NCBI GenBank assembly: GCA_033296885.1
Contig: MU863891.1
Span: 1 to 64,000 of the forward strand
Reading direction: 5' to 3'
Length of the DNA stretch: 64,000 bases
Source of the DNA: Triangularia verruculosa
Taxonomy: Eukaryota; Ascomycota; Sordariomycetes; Sordariales; Podosporaceae
Position numbers and translations under genes: made by a program. The first letter of the stretch is position 1, and the number at the start of each line of letters is the position of its first letter. Below are positions 1 to 11,900 of the stretch, piece after piece. The notes under the pieces are model-generated. The model saw only the letters and a program-made list of their open reading frames with translations. It had not been told where the DNA came from and ran no database searches.

Positions 1-298
1 TACAGTACCTATAAGGTACTGTAGCCCAGTACCCCAGCAGTGAGCTTTAGGTATCGTGTGTGTTAATTCCGCTGCACTAGAAGAGTACTGTAAGTGCCTA
101 CCGCTATAGGGCCCTTAGGCCTGTATGCGGCTCATACCTTTTCAATAATTTTAATATATTTATTAAATATATTACCGTTACTATTATTAACTTTAATACT
201 AAATTTATTATTTTTATTTTCTTTATTATTCTTTTTATTAACTTTACTATATTTATTAAATATATTACTTTTATTAACTTTAATATTGAATTTATTAT
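1..298. other. AT-rich flank left of the retrotransposon
   Basis: No gene is visible. Bases 1-23 form a perfect 9-bp inverted repeat with a 5-nt loop (TACAGTACC...GGTACTGTA). From about 145 to 298 the DNA is almost only A and T, with a 21-base segment starting TATATTTATTAAA occurring twice (near 152 and 248). ATTAT at 294-298 is the left target-site duplication of the outer retrotransposon. Short open frames here are low-complexity I/L/N/K strings. Confidence 0.6.
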
Positions 299-745
299 TA
301 TCACGGTCCTGACATAGGTGGGGCGCGGGGCGCACCACCAGCCAATCATTAGCATAGAACGACAACCAGTAGGAGTTGGATCACTAGTAGATACCGGTGA
401 CCCAGCGGAGCCAATCAGAAGGACAGGATAAGTGCTTAGTACGCTCAGGTACTGAGTAGAGTGAGTAGAATACTTAGTACGCTCGGGGACTAAGTAGAGT
501 GCTTAGTATACTTAGCTACTAAGTAAACTAAATATAGTAAAGAGAGGTCTATATATACGGAGGAACTAGCTAGTGTAGATAGATAGTTCCGTAGTATATA
601 ATATAAGTTATAATCGTTGGTATCTTAGCTATTGTGATTAAGACAAGCTATTATTGTACATTATTTAACTGTACCGAACCAGGATTATTTAAAAGTACCT
701 TCAACTAGTATCCCTTTTAGAAGTTCTAGATAGGGGTTCGTCATA
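299..745 (+). repeat. 5' LTR of the outer element
   Basis: 447 bp. It begins TATCACGG (TG of the usual TG..CA ends changed to TA) and ends CGTCATA (CA changed to TA). It aligns along its whole length with 14821-15267. Its U3 carries about three imperfect repeats built on CTTAGTACGCTC...ACTGAGTAGAGTG (about 430-535), followed by a TATA-like TCTATATATACGG (about 548-560). The first ~200 bp keep many CpA sites and the last ~200 bp are heavily C-to-T converted. Confidence 0.93.
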
Positions 746-1420
746 CGTTATATACTCACTTTAACTCTATTACGGATAAGTTAAAGGTTACTTTATTACT
801 ATTATAGCCGACTAAGAGAACGTTCGTATAGGCGGCATTTCCGCTACTACGTCTACCGATAAACAGACCGCTACGCCGGAACTTAGCACTCTCAACTAGC
901 TTTTCGTACGCATTAAGGAGCTCGAAGAGAGAGCCTAGCAGGCCGAGGACTAGATCTTCGCTATTAGCGGAGGGAAGAAGTATATAGCTAAGTTCCCGGT
1001 ACCGGAGTATTATAATAGAGGGAAGGAAGAGCTTAAAAGGTTCCTAATCTAGCTTAAAACTTATTTTCGGCACTACCCGGATATATTTCCTACGGAGGAA
1101 TCTAAAGTACTATTCGCTGCATTTAAGCTTAAGGATAAAGCACTAATATAGTTTAAACCGGTTATAAACGACTACTACAAAACGAAGGCCGATAACTATA
1201 AAGATATTACGGTTGAGTATTTTCGTAGTTACTAAAGGTTCGAAGTTAAGATTAAAGAAGTATTTAAGGAATACGACGAGGTACGGCGTACTTAAAAACG
1301 ATTTATAGGACTACAGTAGACTCGCTTAGTAGTCGACTATATTACTTTATTTAAAACCGATAACCTATATAGTAAGATTAACGATAAGGGGCTAATATAG
1401 CTATTTTATAATAGCCTTAA

Positions 1421-1882
1421 TGTCACGGTTTTGGCATAAGGTGGGGGAATAGGCGAACCAATAAAGGCTAGACCGGGGACTGGGGCAAGGCTCACGGGCC
1501 ACAGTCTAGAAGGAACCAATGGAAGCTGGACCGAGGACCGCGGCGGGGCTCACGGTCCACGGTCCAGAAAGAGCCAATCAGGTGAGGACCGAGGACCGTC
1601 TGGAAGTCAACGGTCCACGGTCTAGGAGAAGCCAATAAGGTGAGGACCGAGGACCGTCTGGAGGTCAACGGTCTACGGTCCTAAGGTCTATATATACGGA
1701 GGAACTAAAAGGCTAGTAGATAGTTCCGCAGTATGTAATATAAGTCATAATCGTTAGTATCTTAGCTATTGTAATTAAGATAAGCCATTGTTATACACTA
1801 TTTAGCTGTACCGAACTAGGATTGTTTAGAAGTACCTTTAACTAGTATCCCTTTTAGAGGTTTTAGATAAGGGTTCGTTATA
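1421..1882 (+). repeat. 5' LTR of the inner element
   Basis: 462 bp, TGTCACGG to CGTTATA (ancestral end CGTCACA). U3 is built from a fourfold 58-bp tandem repeat (1458-1689). A TATA-like TCTATATATACGG follows at about 1686. The R/U5 part (from about 1680) is shared with the outer element's LTR. The first ~260 bp are nearly RIP-free and the last ~180 bp are strongly mutated. Confidence 0.93.
1458..1689 (+). repeat. Four 58-bp tandem repeats, each opening with CCAAT, in the inner U3
   Basis: CCAAT begins at 1458, 1516, 1574 and 1632, exactly 58 bp apart. Each unit continues with a GACCGRGGAC-type core and a GG(G/T)CYACRGTC segment. The array ends just before the TATA-like sequence. In the 3' LTR (8467 onward) the same units are present but some CCAAT boxes are changed to CTAAT. 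By position it is a promoter/enhancer array. Binding of a CCAAT factor is inference. Confidence 0.85.
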
Positions 1883-1940
1883 CGTTATATACTTACTTCA
1901 ACTCTATTACGGATAAGTTAAAAGCTACTTTACTACTACT

Positions 1941-4900
1941 ATGGCCGACTAAGAGAACGTTCGTATAGGCGGTATTTCCGTTACTACGTTTACCGATAGA
2001 TAGGCCGCTACGCCGGAATTCAGTACTCTCGACTAGTTTCTCGTATGTATTAAGGAGCTCGAGGAGAAAGCCCAGTAGGCCGAAGACCAGATCCTCGCCG
2101 TTAGCGGAGGGAAGAAGTACGTAGCTAAGTTCCCGGCACCGGAGCGTTATAGTAAAGGGAAGGAAGAGTTTAAAGGGTTCCTAATCTAGCTCAAGACTTA
2201 TTTTCGGCACTACCCGGATATATTCCCTACGGAGGAGTCTAAGGTGCTGTTCGCCGCATCTAGGCTTAAGGATAGAGCACTAGTATAGTTCGAACTAGTT
2301 ATAAACGACTATTATAAAACGAAGGCCGATAACCGTAAAGATATTACGGTCGAGTATTTTCGCAGTTATTAAAGGTTCGAAGCTAAGATTAAAAAAGTAT
2401 TTGGGGAATACGACGAGGCACGGCGTACCTAGGAGCGACTCGCAGGACTACGGTAAACTCGCTTAGTAGCCGACTACGCTACTCTATTTAAGACCGATAA
2501 CTTACACAGCGAGATTAACGATAAGGGGCTAATACAACTATTCTATAATAGCCTTAAGGAAGAAGTAAAGGACGAATTATACAAAGAGGAGAGACCCGAT
2601 ATTATAGACAAATATATCGTTATAGCTATATATATCGACGATCGACAGTTCTAGCGCCGCAAAGAGAAAAAGGGTACCCGAGGATTACAGGGCACCTACC
2701 GTCCAAACGATAAGAAGAGACGACAGTACCCTAGCACTAATTACTCCGGAACCACCTACATAGGGCCTATAAAAGTCGACGCGGTTTAACGGCAAGTACC
2801 TTAGGACTAGGGCTAGGGCAAAGGCAACCTTAAATACTTCAATTATAGGAAGATAAGTTACTTTAAGAAGGATTGTTGGGCACTTAGGTAATTTAAGTGG
2901 AAGAAGGAGGTCGTAACAATTACTATATCGGGAGGCGCGAAGGTCATCGAAATCGCAGCAGTCGAGCGTAAAAAGGAAGACTACTAGCTCGAGGAAAGAC
3001 GGCCGGTAGGGCACTAGTTCCAGGAACTTACGGAAGATCTAGAACGGCTTAAAGATAAATATTAAGAGGTAAACGCATAGTTCTAAAAGCTATAGGAGAT
3101 AGTTATGGAGGGGACTAAGCATTCGAACCCGGTACTATTTAATAGATCTACGTAGTAGGTTATATTAGAGACTAAGTATAAGTAGTACTGTAGTATAGTA
3201 TTATAACGGACCTACGGAATAAGTAAGTTTATATTTAAGAGTTGGGAAGAGTTTTAGAAGGATAAGAAGATCGCTAGTATAGGGCTTACGTAAGAGCCTA
3301 AATAAGTACCTTAGTATTAGTAGTATAAGCTACGTAAAGGAGATACAATATAGTTATATCCTAAATACCCAGAGTATAAGAAGATACCTTAGTTCCAGTA
3401 TATTATATACGGTTATATAAAGTACTACTAAAGTAAGACTCTCCGAGGATATTAGCTAGTATAGTAAATAGGAAAGGACGGAAAACCTAGGCCGGTTATA
3501 AAGATTATAGCTAGGTGGAGTCGATAATAGGAAGAATTGGATAATTACTTTCTATAGAAGTAAAGAGATTTAGTAGGACTAAAGGAGGGACTTTAAGTTA
3601 TATAGTTTACACTTAGGTATACGAGATACTGCTTCGAGTGGGTAATAGACTGGGGAGAGAATACCGCCGACGAAAAGAAATTCGGGTTAACGTGGTATAA
3701 AAGTCCGGATTGCGCCTTTTACTTACGAGTAAAGGTTAGGTAGTACTACGAAACTAAGGTCGAAGCCGGAGCCGAGAAGCGAAGGGTATATAATAGGAGG
3801 AGGACTCGATAAGGTGTTAAAGACGGAAGGTAGGAAGAGGCCTAGAAGCAATGGTTAACCGAGTTTGCGTTACTGGTCAACTCGAAGTAGGAGGACGCTC
3901 TTGAGGTACGATAATACTTAAAAAACGACTTACGGCCCTTTGCGGGGGCCGTTAACCTCTAAAAAACCACGAACGGTACTGTTGGAAGTACCGAAAAAAA
4001 AAGAAGGTATAGGACAACGACCCAATACTAGTTAGCGAAGTCGCTACTATATAAAGCGGAGGCGGAAAGAAAGATAAGCGTCTCCGGATTATAGCGTATT
4101 GGAAAGGGCTTTAAGCGTTGGTATTAGTAGATAGAAGTACGGAAGTTAATTTGATTTTACTATAATTTATATACTAAGCTAAAATACTATAGAAAAAAAA
4201 GAAGGAATAGGTTATCGTTAAAGGACTATTTAGGATTTAGAGAGTTTATAGGGAAACGTTACCCCTAGATATTATAGTTAAAGGGAAAATAACCTTAATT
4301 ATATTCGACATTATAGATATAGGACTATTAAAGGATATAATCCTCGAGTACCTATAGTATAAGGACTATAACTTAGATATCGATTGGAGGGATAGTGGTT
4401 ATTTACGATTAAAAGAACTTTAGAAGTATCTAATTAATGATAGGAGATTAAGGGTACGATTAGAGTAGCGTGCGGGATAAGTACCTTTTATAGTACTACC
4501 GTAAAGAATATAAGAAATAATAATATATTCTGTTAATATAGGCGGTAGGATCGAAAAAGTAAGGTTAACGACGTTAGTAGAAATATCGGAGGTTAATAAA
4601 TATACCTACTATAATAATGTAAAGAAAGGTAAGAAAAAAGTAATACCGGTAAAATATTAAGGATATTTAGCTTTTATAATTAAATATTTAAAAGGACTTT
4701 TAAAGCGAGGACTATAGGACTATAAAATTAAACTAAAAGAAGGAGTTAAATTATAATTATTTAAAGTTTACTATATTAACGATAAGTAAAGTAAGGAGTT
4801 ACAGAAGTATTTAAATAAGAATTTAAAAAGGGGATATATTAAGGAGTCTATATTATTAATAGAATACCCCGTATTTTTTATACCGAAGAAAGATGGTAGT

Positions 4901-7545
4901 TTATAACTATATATAGATTACCGTTAGTTAAATAACGAAATAGTAAAAAATAATTACCTATTACTACTAATATTTAAATTACGGAGTTAACTAACTAAGG
5001 CGTGATAGTTTATATACTTAGATATACCTATTGGGTACGCCTATATATAGATTAAAGAAGGAGATAAATAGAAGATAACGTTTCGTATACTTTATAGTTA
5101 TTTCGAGTATTTTATAATATTATTTGGACTTACTAATATACCTATAACATTCTAATCTCTCGTCGACTATATAATCCGGAAGTACCTCGATAAAACAGTA
5201 GTATATTATCTCGACGACGTTTTTATCTATTTACGTACTTTAGAGGAGTATAAGCGCTATATATAAGAGATATTCGACGCGTTATACGGAGCCGGACTTT
5301 TAATAAATAAGGAGAAGAGCGAGTTCTACGTATAGAAGATAGTATATTTGGGATATCTGATATTATTAAGTAAGGTTTATATAAAGCCTGGGAAAATTAC
5401 GGTAATTAAGGACTGGCTTACGCTGCAGTTATAGATATATATTAAGAAGTTCTTAGGGTTTACTAATTTCTATCGGATATTTATCCGGGGGTACGCGGGT
5501 ATTGCGCGCCTACTTAATTACTTAACTAAGAAGGACGTGGAGTTCCGGTAGGGGTAGGAAGAAAAGTAGGCCTTTTAGGAGCTAAAAGAGGCTATTTTAA
5601 AGGACTTAGTGCTTAAATTGCTAGACCCTAGTCGACTATTCGAGGTCGAAGTTGATGTATTAGACTATGCGATTAGAGGATAATTAGGTTAGCGAGACGA
5701 GGACGGAAAGCTATACCCGGTAGCCTTCTTTTCGAAGAAGTTAAAGGGGGCTCGTTAAAACTACCTAATCTATAATAAAGAGCTACTCGCTATTATCGAA
5801 GCGTTCGAGGAGTGGAGGCTATACTTTAGTAGTATTAACTACGAAGTATAGGTCTATACGGATTATAAAAACCTACGATACTTTATTACTATAAAGGTCT
5901 TTAACGTACGGTAAACCCGATAGTTAGAGTTTTTTTCGGAATTTAATTTCCAGATCAACTATAAGAAGGGTTCGGAGAATACTAAAGTAGACGTACTTAG
6001 CCGGCGAGCCGACCACTATAAGGATATACCTAGGGAGTTACTACTACTACTTAAGGAGACGCCGGAGGGTACCCTTAAGTATCTACTTTAGCCGTAAATA
6101 GAGTGTTATATAGTATATCGTAAGTAAGTTACTTCTAGCAAATACTAAGGGAAAATAGGCGACGATATTACGGAGTAATATTAGTAGGAAGAGTTGGAAC
6201 CGTAAGGTATCTAGAAGGATAATTAGGGACGATTATAGTATAAGAACTAGGCTTATATGGAGCTAGGTATTAGGAAGGCACTGGTGATAGAAATTTACGG
6301 GTCGAAGTTTGGGGGATATATGGGTATTACTAAGACTATAGAAAAGATTAAGCAGTACTTTGACTAGCTAAAGATTAAAGACGACGTTAAGGAAGCTATC
6401 TAATTATACTATACGTACGAGAGAACTAAGGTTGTGAGGTATAAGCCTTATAAATTCCTGGAGCTATTACTAGTAGTAAAACGACTATAGAGTTTAGTTA
6501 TGATAGACTTTATTATTAAGTTATTAGAGTTTAGGGATACGGTAACCGGCGTTAAGTACGATAATATATTAACGGTAATCGATAGGCTTATTAAGTAGGT
6601 ATATTTCTTGCTTTATAAGGAGACCTGGTCGGTAGAGTAATTGGCGGATATAGTACTACGGTATATTATATTAATATATATATAGCCGAGGGAGTTTATT
6701 ATAGACCGCGATACTAAGTTTATATTAAAGTTTTAGAGAGCGTTAATAATAAAATTGGGGGTAAAGAGTAAGGCGTTTTCGGCTTATTACCCTTAGATAG
6801 ACAGTTAGACGGAACGGCTTAATTAGATTGTGGAATAGTACTTACGGAATTATATTAATTTCGAGTAGGACGACTAGGTTGAACTATTGCCTACGGTATA
6901 GTTGGTATATAATATATCGCTAATAGAGACGACGAAAGTTACGCCTTTCTTCGCGAACTATAGATACGAGGTAGATCTATGTTAGGGACTTAATGTGGAG
7001 GTGCTTAGGGTTGCGGTTAAGGTAGGTAAGTTATATATATTCTACGGAAAGTTTAAGGAAGAATTGGAGTTTGTAAAGGAAAGGATACGGAAATATTATA
7101 ACTTTAAAAGGCTCGAGGGATTTTGCCTTAAGGGGGGGGATATGGTATTCCTTTCTATATGTAATTTACGTACTAAAAGACCTAGTAAAAAGCTAGACTA
7201 TAGGAAAGTAGGCCTATTTAAGGTTAAGAGGAAGATATCGGAGACGATATTTGAGCTAGAGCTACTTAGTACGATGCGTCTACGGTTATACACTTTTTAC
7301 ATTTTACTTTTGGAACCTGTATTACTAGTAAATAGGGCTAATATTTAGGAAGTAGTGGAGGACGAAGAAGAAGAATACGATGTGGAAGAAGTATTGGATT
7401 TACGGTTTAATAAAGGTTAATTAGAATATTTAGTTAGCTGGCTGGATTACCCGGTTACGGATAATTTGTAGGAATTATCGATAAATCTAAATTACCTAGG
7501 TAAATTAGAAAAGTTTTACCGGTAGTATTTAGACCGACCTAGGCT
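1941..7545 (+). pseudogene. Dead gag-pol of the inner chromovirus
   Basis: The frame begins with ATG at 1941. A gag segment of the Ty3 type (KTYFRHYPDIFPTEESKV) is near 2190-2240. A degenerate zinc knuckle is near 2840-2890, where cysteines are replaced by tyrosine and arginine (YFNYRK). The reverse transcriptase keeps its Y-L-D-D box at 5207-5218. An RNase H segment (SKKL ... YNKELLAI) is near 5735-5800. The integrase core is at about 6480-6960 and a GPY/F-like module (KVGLFKV) near 7205-7225. A C-terminal chromodomain remnant (YLVSWLDYP) is near 7424-7450. In-frame stops, mostly TAG at former CAG or TGG codons, occur throughout. The longest open piece (6995-7348) is the integrase C-terminus. 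No functional product is possible. Confidence 0.9.
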
Positions 7546-7611
7546 AAGCTAAACGATAAAAAGAAACTGTACTTAGATTACGGGTAGTGCCTATAAATCT
7601 GGATATAGAGA

Positions 7612-7686
7612 ACCTCGACGGGAATTAAACCTGTACCTCCGATATAGTAGTTAACGTACTATACACTATACTATAAGGTTAGTAAA
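7612..7686 (-). repeat. tRNA-like segment in the inner element's 3' non-coding region
   Basis: Read on the minus strand, this segment has a TATAGTATAGTG stretch resembling a D-arm/A-box and, about 40 nt later, a mutated T-arm (GGTTTAATTCC, complement of 7621-7631). The homologous place in the outer element keeps an exact B-box. I could not fold a convincing anticodon stem, so no amino-acid identity is given. It may be a tRNA fossil or a chance resemblance conserved between sister elements. Confidence 0.4.
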
Positions 7687-8466
7687 TACCTAGGGACCTA
7701 CCTATAATTAGCGCTACGTACCTTAATTACCGTAAGAAGTGGAAGGCGTGCTACCGGCGGCACCTTAACCGGCTAGGAAGGAAGGACTACTAAGACTAGG
7801 ATTTAGTGGGAAGTTAGAGGGTTAGTCGAGGCCTAGGGAGGGACCTAAGGCGAGAGGATCCTACGGGGTAGCGTCCCGGGCGGCGATAGGCCGAGGGGAG
7901 GCCCCGGAGGAAGGTTCTGGCGGGATAGTAATAGAGGACTGCGCTACCCGGGCATCTTCTTCCTAGATACTGTACGTAAATAACTACTTTTCCCGGGAGT
8001 AAAAAGAGCGATGTATTCGTTTTACCCGGAGGAGTTTAGCGGTTAATTAAGAGAACTGGTCTTCGAGTTCTTGTTCCTTATACTCTAATTTATCTTACTC
8101 CTCTATAATTCGGGAAACTAAAGTGGTTAATAAGGATAAGAGGATAAGGGAGGATATATTTACGAGCGGAGCCTACGTTAGAGCCGTCGTAAAGGATTTT
8201 ATGACGTATATATTCGGAGTAACGCGAGGAGTCGGAGGTTATACGGTAAAGAATCTCGGAAGTAAAGTAAGTAGAGTAAGGCATAACTTTAGAACTGCGG
8301 CGAAAGATTCGCGAAGCGAGGGAAGAAGACTTTTTAGTTTTACGATAATATTTCTATACGCGGTTAGATATAATAAAGGATAGTATAAAGGAAAGAGACT
8401 TATATAGTATTAGCAATGTATTAAGAAACTAGGCCGTAGGGACTTCGGCCTGGAGAGGGAGTATTA

Positions 8467-8928
8467 TATCACGGTTTTAGTATAAGGTGGGGGAATAAGC
8501 GAACCAATAAAGGCTAGACCGGGGACTGGGGCAAGGCTTACGGGCCATAGTCCAGAAGGAACTAATGGGAGCTAGACCGAGGACCGCGGCGGGGCTTACG
8601 GTCCACGGTCTAGAAAGAGCCAATTAGGTAAGGACCGAGGACCGTCTGGAAGTCAACGGTCTACGGTCTAGGAGAAGCTAATAAGGTAAGGACCGAGGAC
8701 CGTCTGGAGGTTAACGGTCCACGGTCCCAAGGTCTATATATACGGAGGAACTAGAAGGCTAGTAGATAGTTCCGCAGTATACAATACAAGTCACAATCGT
8801 TGGTATCTTAGCTATTATGATTAAGACAAGCCATTGTTGTACACTGTTTAGCTATACCGAACCAGGATTGTTCAGAAGTACCTTCAACCAGTATCCCTTT
8901 CAGAGGTTCTGGATAGGGGTTCGTCACA
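8467..8928 (+). repeat. 3' LTR of the inner element
   Basis: 462 bp, TATCACGG to CGTCACA, followed by the CTTAA duplication. A purine-rich GGAGAGGGA lies just upstream (about 8453-8461). All differences from the 5' LTR that I checked are C/T or G/A transitions. The 3' half is nearly unmutated while the U3 half is RIP-mutated. Confidence 0.93.
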
Positions 8929-8933
8929 CTTAA

Positions 8934-11900
8934 GGAAGAAGTAAAGGACGAGTTATATAAGGAGGAGAGACCTAATATTATAGATAAGTATATTGCTATA
9001 GCTATATGTATCGACGATCGATAATTCTAGCGCCGTAAAGAGAAGAAGGGTATCCGGAGACTATAAAGTACTTACCGTCCAAATAATAAGAAGAGACGAT
9101 AATACCTTAGTACTAATTACTCTGGAACTACCTACGTAGGGCTTATAGAAGTCGACGCGGTTTAATAGCAAGTACCTTAAAGCTAGGGCTAGGGTAAGGG
9201 TAACCTTAAGTATTTTAACTATAGGAAGATAAAGTACTTTAAGAAGGATTATCGGGTACCTAGGTAACTTAAGTAGAAAAAGGAAGTCGTAATAACTACT
9301 ATATTAGAAGGCGCGAGGGTTATTAAGATCGCAGTAGTTAAGTGTAAAGAGGAAGACTACTAGCTCGAAGAAAGATAGCCGGTAGAATATTAGTTCTAGG
9401 AATTTACGGAAAATTTAAAACGGCTTAAGGATAAATATTAAAAGGTAAATATATAATTTCCGAAATTATAAAAGATAGTTATAGAGAAGATTAAGTACTT
9501 AAATCCGGTATTACTTAATAGATCTATATAATAGATTATACTAGAAACTAAATATAAGTAGTACTATAGTATAGTATTATAACGGATCTACGGAATAAAT
9601 AAGTTTATATTTAAAAGTTAAGAAGAGTTCTAGGAAGATAAGAAGATCGCTAGTATAGGGTTTACGTAGGAGCCTAAATAAATACCTTAGTACTAATAGT
9701 ATAAGCTATATAAGGGAAATATAGTATAGTTATATCCCAGATACCTAAAGTATAGGAGGATACCTTAATTCTAATATATTATATACGGTTATATAAAACA
9801 CTATTAAAGTAAGGCTTTTTAAAGATATTAATTAGTATGGTAGGTAAGAAAGGACGGAAATCCTAGGTTAGTTATAAAGATTATAGCTAAGTAGAGTCGA
9901 TAATAGAAGGAATTAGACGATTATTTTCTGTAAAAGTAGAAAAACCTAGTAGGATTAGAGGAGGGACTCTAGGTTATATAATTTATACTTAGGTATACGA
10001 GATATTACTTTAAGTAAATAATAGATTAAGGAAAGAATACCGCTGATAAAAGAAAATTCGGATTAATATAGTATAAGAATCCGGATTATGCTTTTTACTT
10101 ACGAATAAAAGCTAGGTAGTACTACGAGATTAAGGCCGAGACCGGAGCCGAGGAGCGAAGGGTATATAATAGAAGGAGGATTTAATAAGATATTAAAAAC
10201 GGAAGGTAGGAAGAGGTTTAGAAGTAATAGTTAGCCGAGTTTATGTTACTAGTTAACTCGAAGTAAGAGAACGCTCTTAAAATACGATAATACTTAGGAA
10301 ACGATTTATAGCTTTTTACGGGGGCCGTTAATCTTTAAGGGACTATAAACGGTATCGTCGGAAGTACCGGAAGAAAAAGAAGGTATAGGATAACGATTTA
10401 ATATTAATTAACGAGGTCGCTATTATATAAGGCGGAGGCGGAAAGAAAGATAAGTATCTCCGGATTATAGTATATTAGAAAAGGCTTTAAGCGTTAATAT
10501 TAGTAAATAGAGGTACGAAAGTTAATTTAATTTTACTATAATTTATATATTAAGCTAAAATATTATAGAAAAAAAAGAAGGAATAAGTTATCGTTAAAGG
10601 ATTATTTAGGACTTAAAGAATTTATAGGGAAATATTATCCTTAAATATTATAATCGAAGGGAAAATAACTTTAATTATATTTAATATTATAAATATAAGA
10701 TTATTAAAGGATATAATCTTCGGGTATTTATAATATAAGGATTATAACTTAGATATCGATTAAAAGGATAGTAGCTATTTATAACTAAAAGAACCTTAAA
10801 AGTATTTAACTAACGATAAGAGATTAGGGGCACGATTAAAATAATATATAAAATAAGTACCCTTTATAATACTACCGTAAAAAGTATAAAAAGTAATAAT
10901 ATATTCCGTTAATATAAGCGGTAAGATCGAAAAAATAAAGTTAACGACGTTAGTAAAGATATCGGAGGTTAATAAATATACCTACTATAATAATATAGAG
11001 AAAAGCGAAAAAAAAGTAGTACCGGTGGAATATTAAAGATACTTAGCCTTTATAACTAAGTATTTAAAGGAACTTTTAAAGTAAAGACTATAAGACTATA
11101 AAATTAAATTAAAAGAAAGAGCTAAACTATAGTTATTTAAAGTCTACTATATTAACGATAAATAAAGTAAGGAATTATAGAAATATTTAAACGAAAATTT
11201 AAAAAAAGGATATATTAAGGAGTCTATATCGCTAATAGGATACCCTATATTCTTCGTACTAAAAAAAGACGGTAATTTACAACTATATATAAATTACCGT
11301 TAGTTAAATAATAAAATAGTAAAAAATAGTTACCTATTACTATTAATATCTAAGTTATAAAGTTAATTAGTTAAAGTATAATAATTTATATATTTAAATA
11401 TACCTATTAAGTACGCTTATATATGGATTAAAAAAGGAGATAAATAGAAAATAACATTTCGTATATTTTATAATTATTTCGAATATCTTATAATACTATT
11501 TAAGCTTACTAATACGCCTATAATATTTTAATCTTTCGTCGACTATATAATCCGGAAGTACCTTAATAAAATAATAATATATTATTTTAACGACGTTCTT
11601 ATCTATTTATATACTCTAAAGGAGCATAAGTGCTATATATAAGAGATACTCGATACGTTATACGGAACCGGACTTTTAGTAAATAAAGAGAAAAGCGAGT
11701 TCTATATATAGAAAATAATATATTTGGAATATCTAATATTACTAGGTAAGGTTTATATAGAACTTAGGAAAATTACGGTAATTAAAGATTAGCCTACGCT
11801 GTAATTATAAATATATATTAAGGAGTTTTTAAGGTTTACTAATTTCTATTAGATATTTATCCGGGGGTATACGGGTATCGCGCGCTTACTTAATTACTTA

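Larger units (their letters stand above)
1421..8928 (+). mobile_element. Inner (nested) Ty3/gypsy chromovirus, RIP-inactivated
   Basis: A 7508-bp element with 462-bp LTRs (1421-1882 and 8467-8928), inserted into the outer element's gag frame. The duplicated target CTTAA is at 1416-1420 and 8929-8933, and the outer gag reads on directly across it. It is in the same orientation as its host. Its coding part is homologous to the outer element throughout, but U3 and the last ~500 bp of the 3' non-coding region differ, so the two are sister subfamilies. Internal stops are numerous and no frame is intact. Confidence 0.93.

Noticed and set aside
1..23. Perfect 9-bp inverted repeat, considered as a transposon end
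   Set aside because: It is complete in itself as a small hairpin, no matching copy was found in the window, and the element it might bound would lie outside.
104..365. Overlapping open frames on both strands near the left edge
   Set aside because: They translate simple AT repeats into Leu/Ile/Asn/Lys strings and cross the LTR boundary.
1458..1689. CRISPR-like array
   Set aside because: The 58-bp units are directly tandem with no unique spacers and lie in an LTR of a eukaryotic genome.
2685..3014. 109-codon minus-strand frame inside the inner retroelement
   Set aside because: It is antisense to the gag region. RIP destroys sense codons but can leave antisense frames open.
8090..8383. Open frames on both strands in the inner element's 3' non-coding region
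   Set aside because: They overlap each other antisense and match nothing recognisable. The region differs between the two sister elements, so it is unlikely to be a conserved gene.
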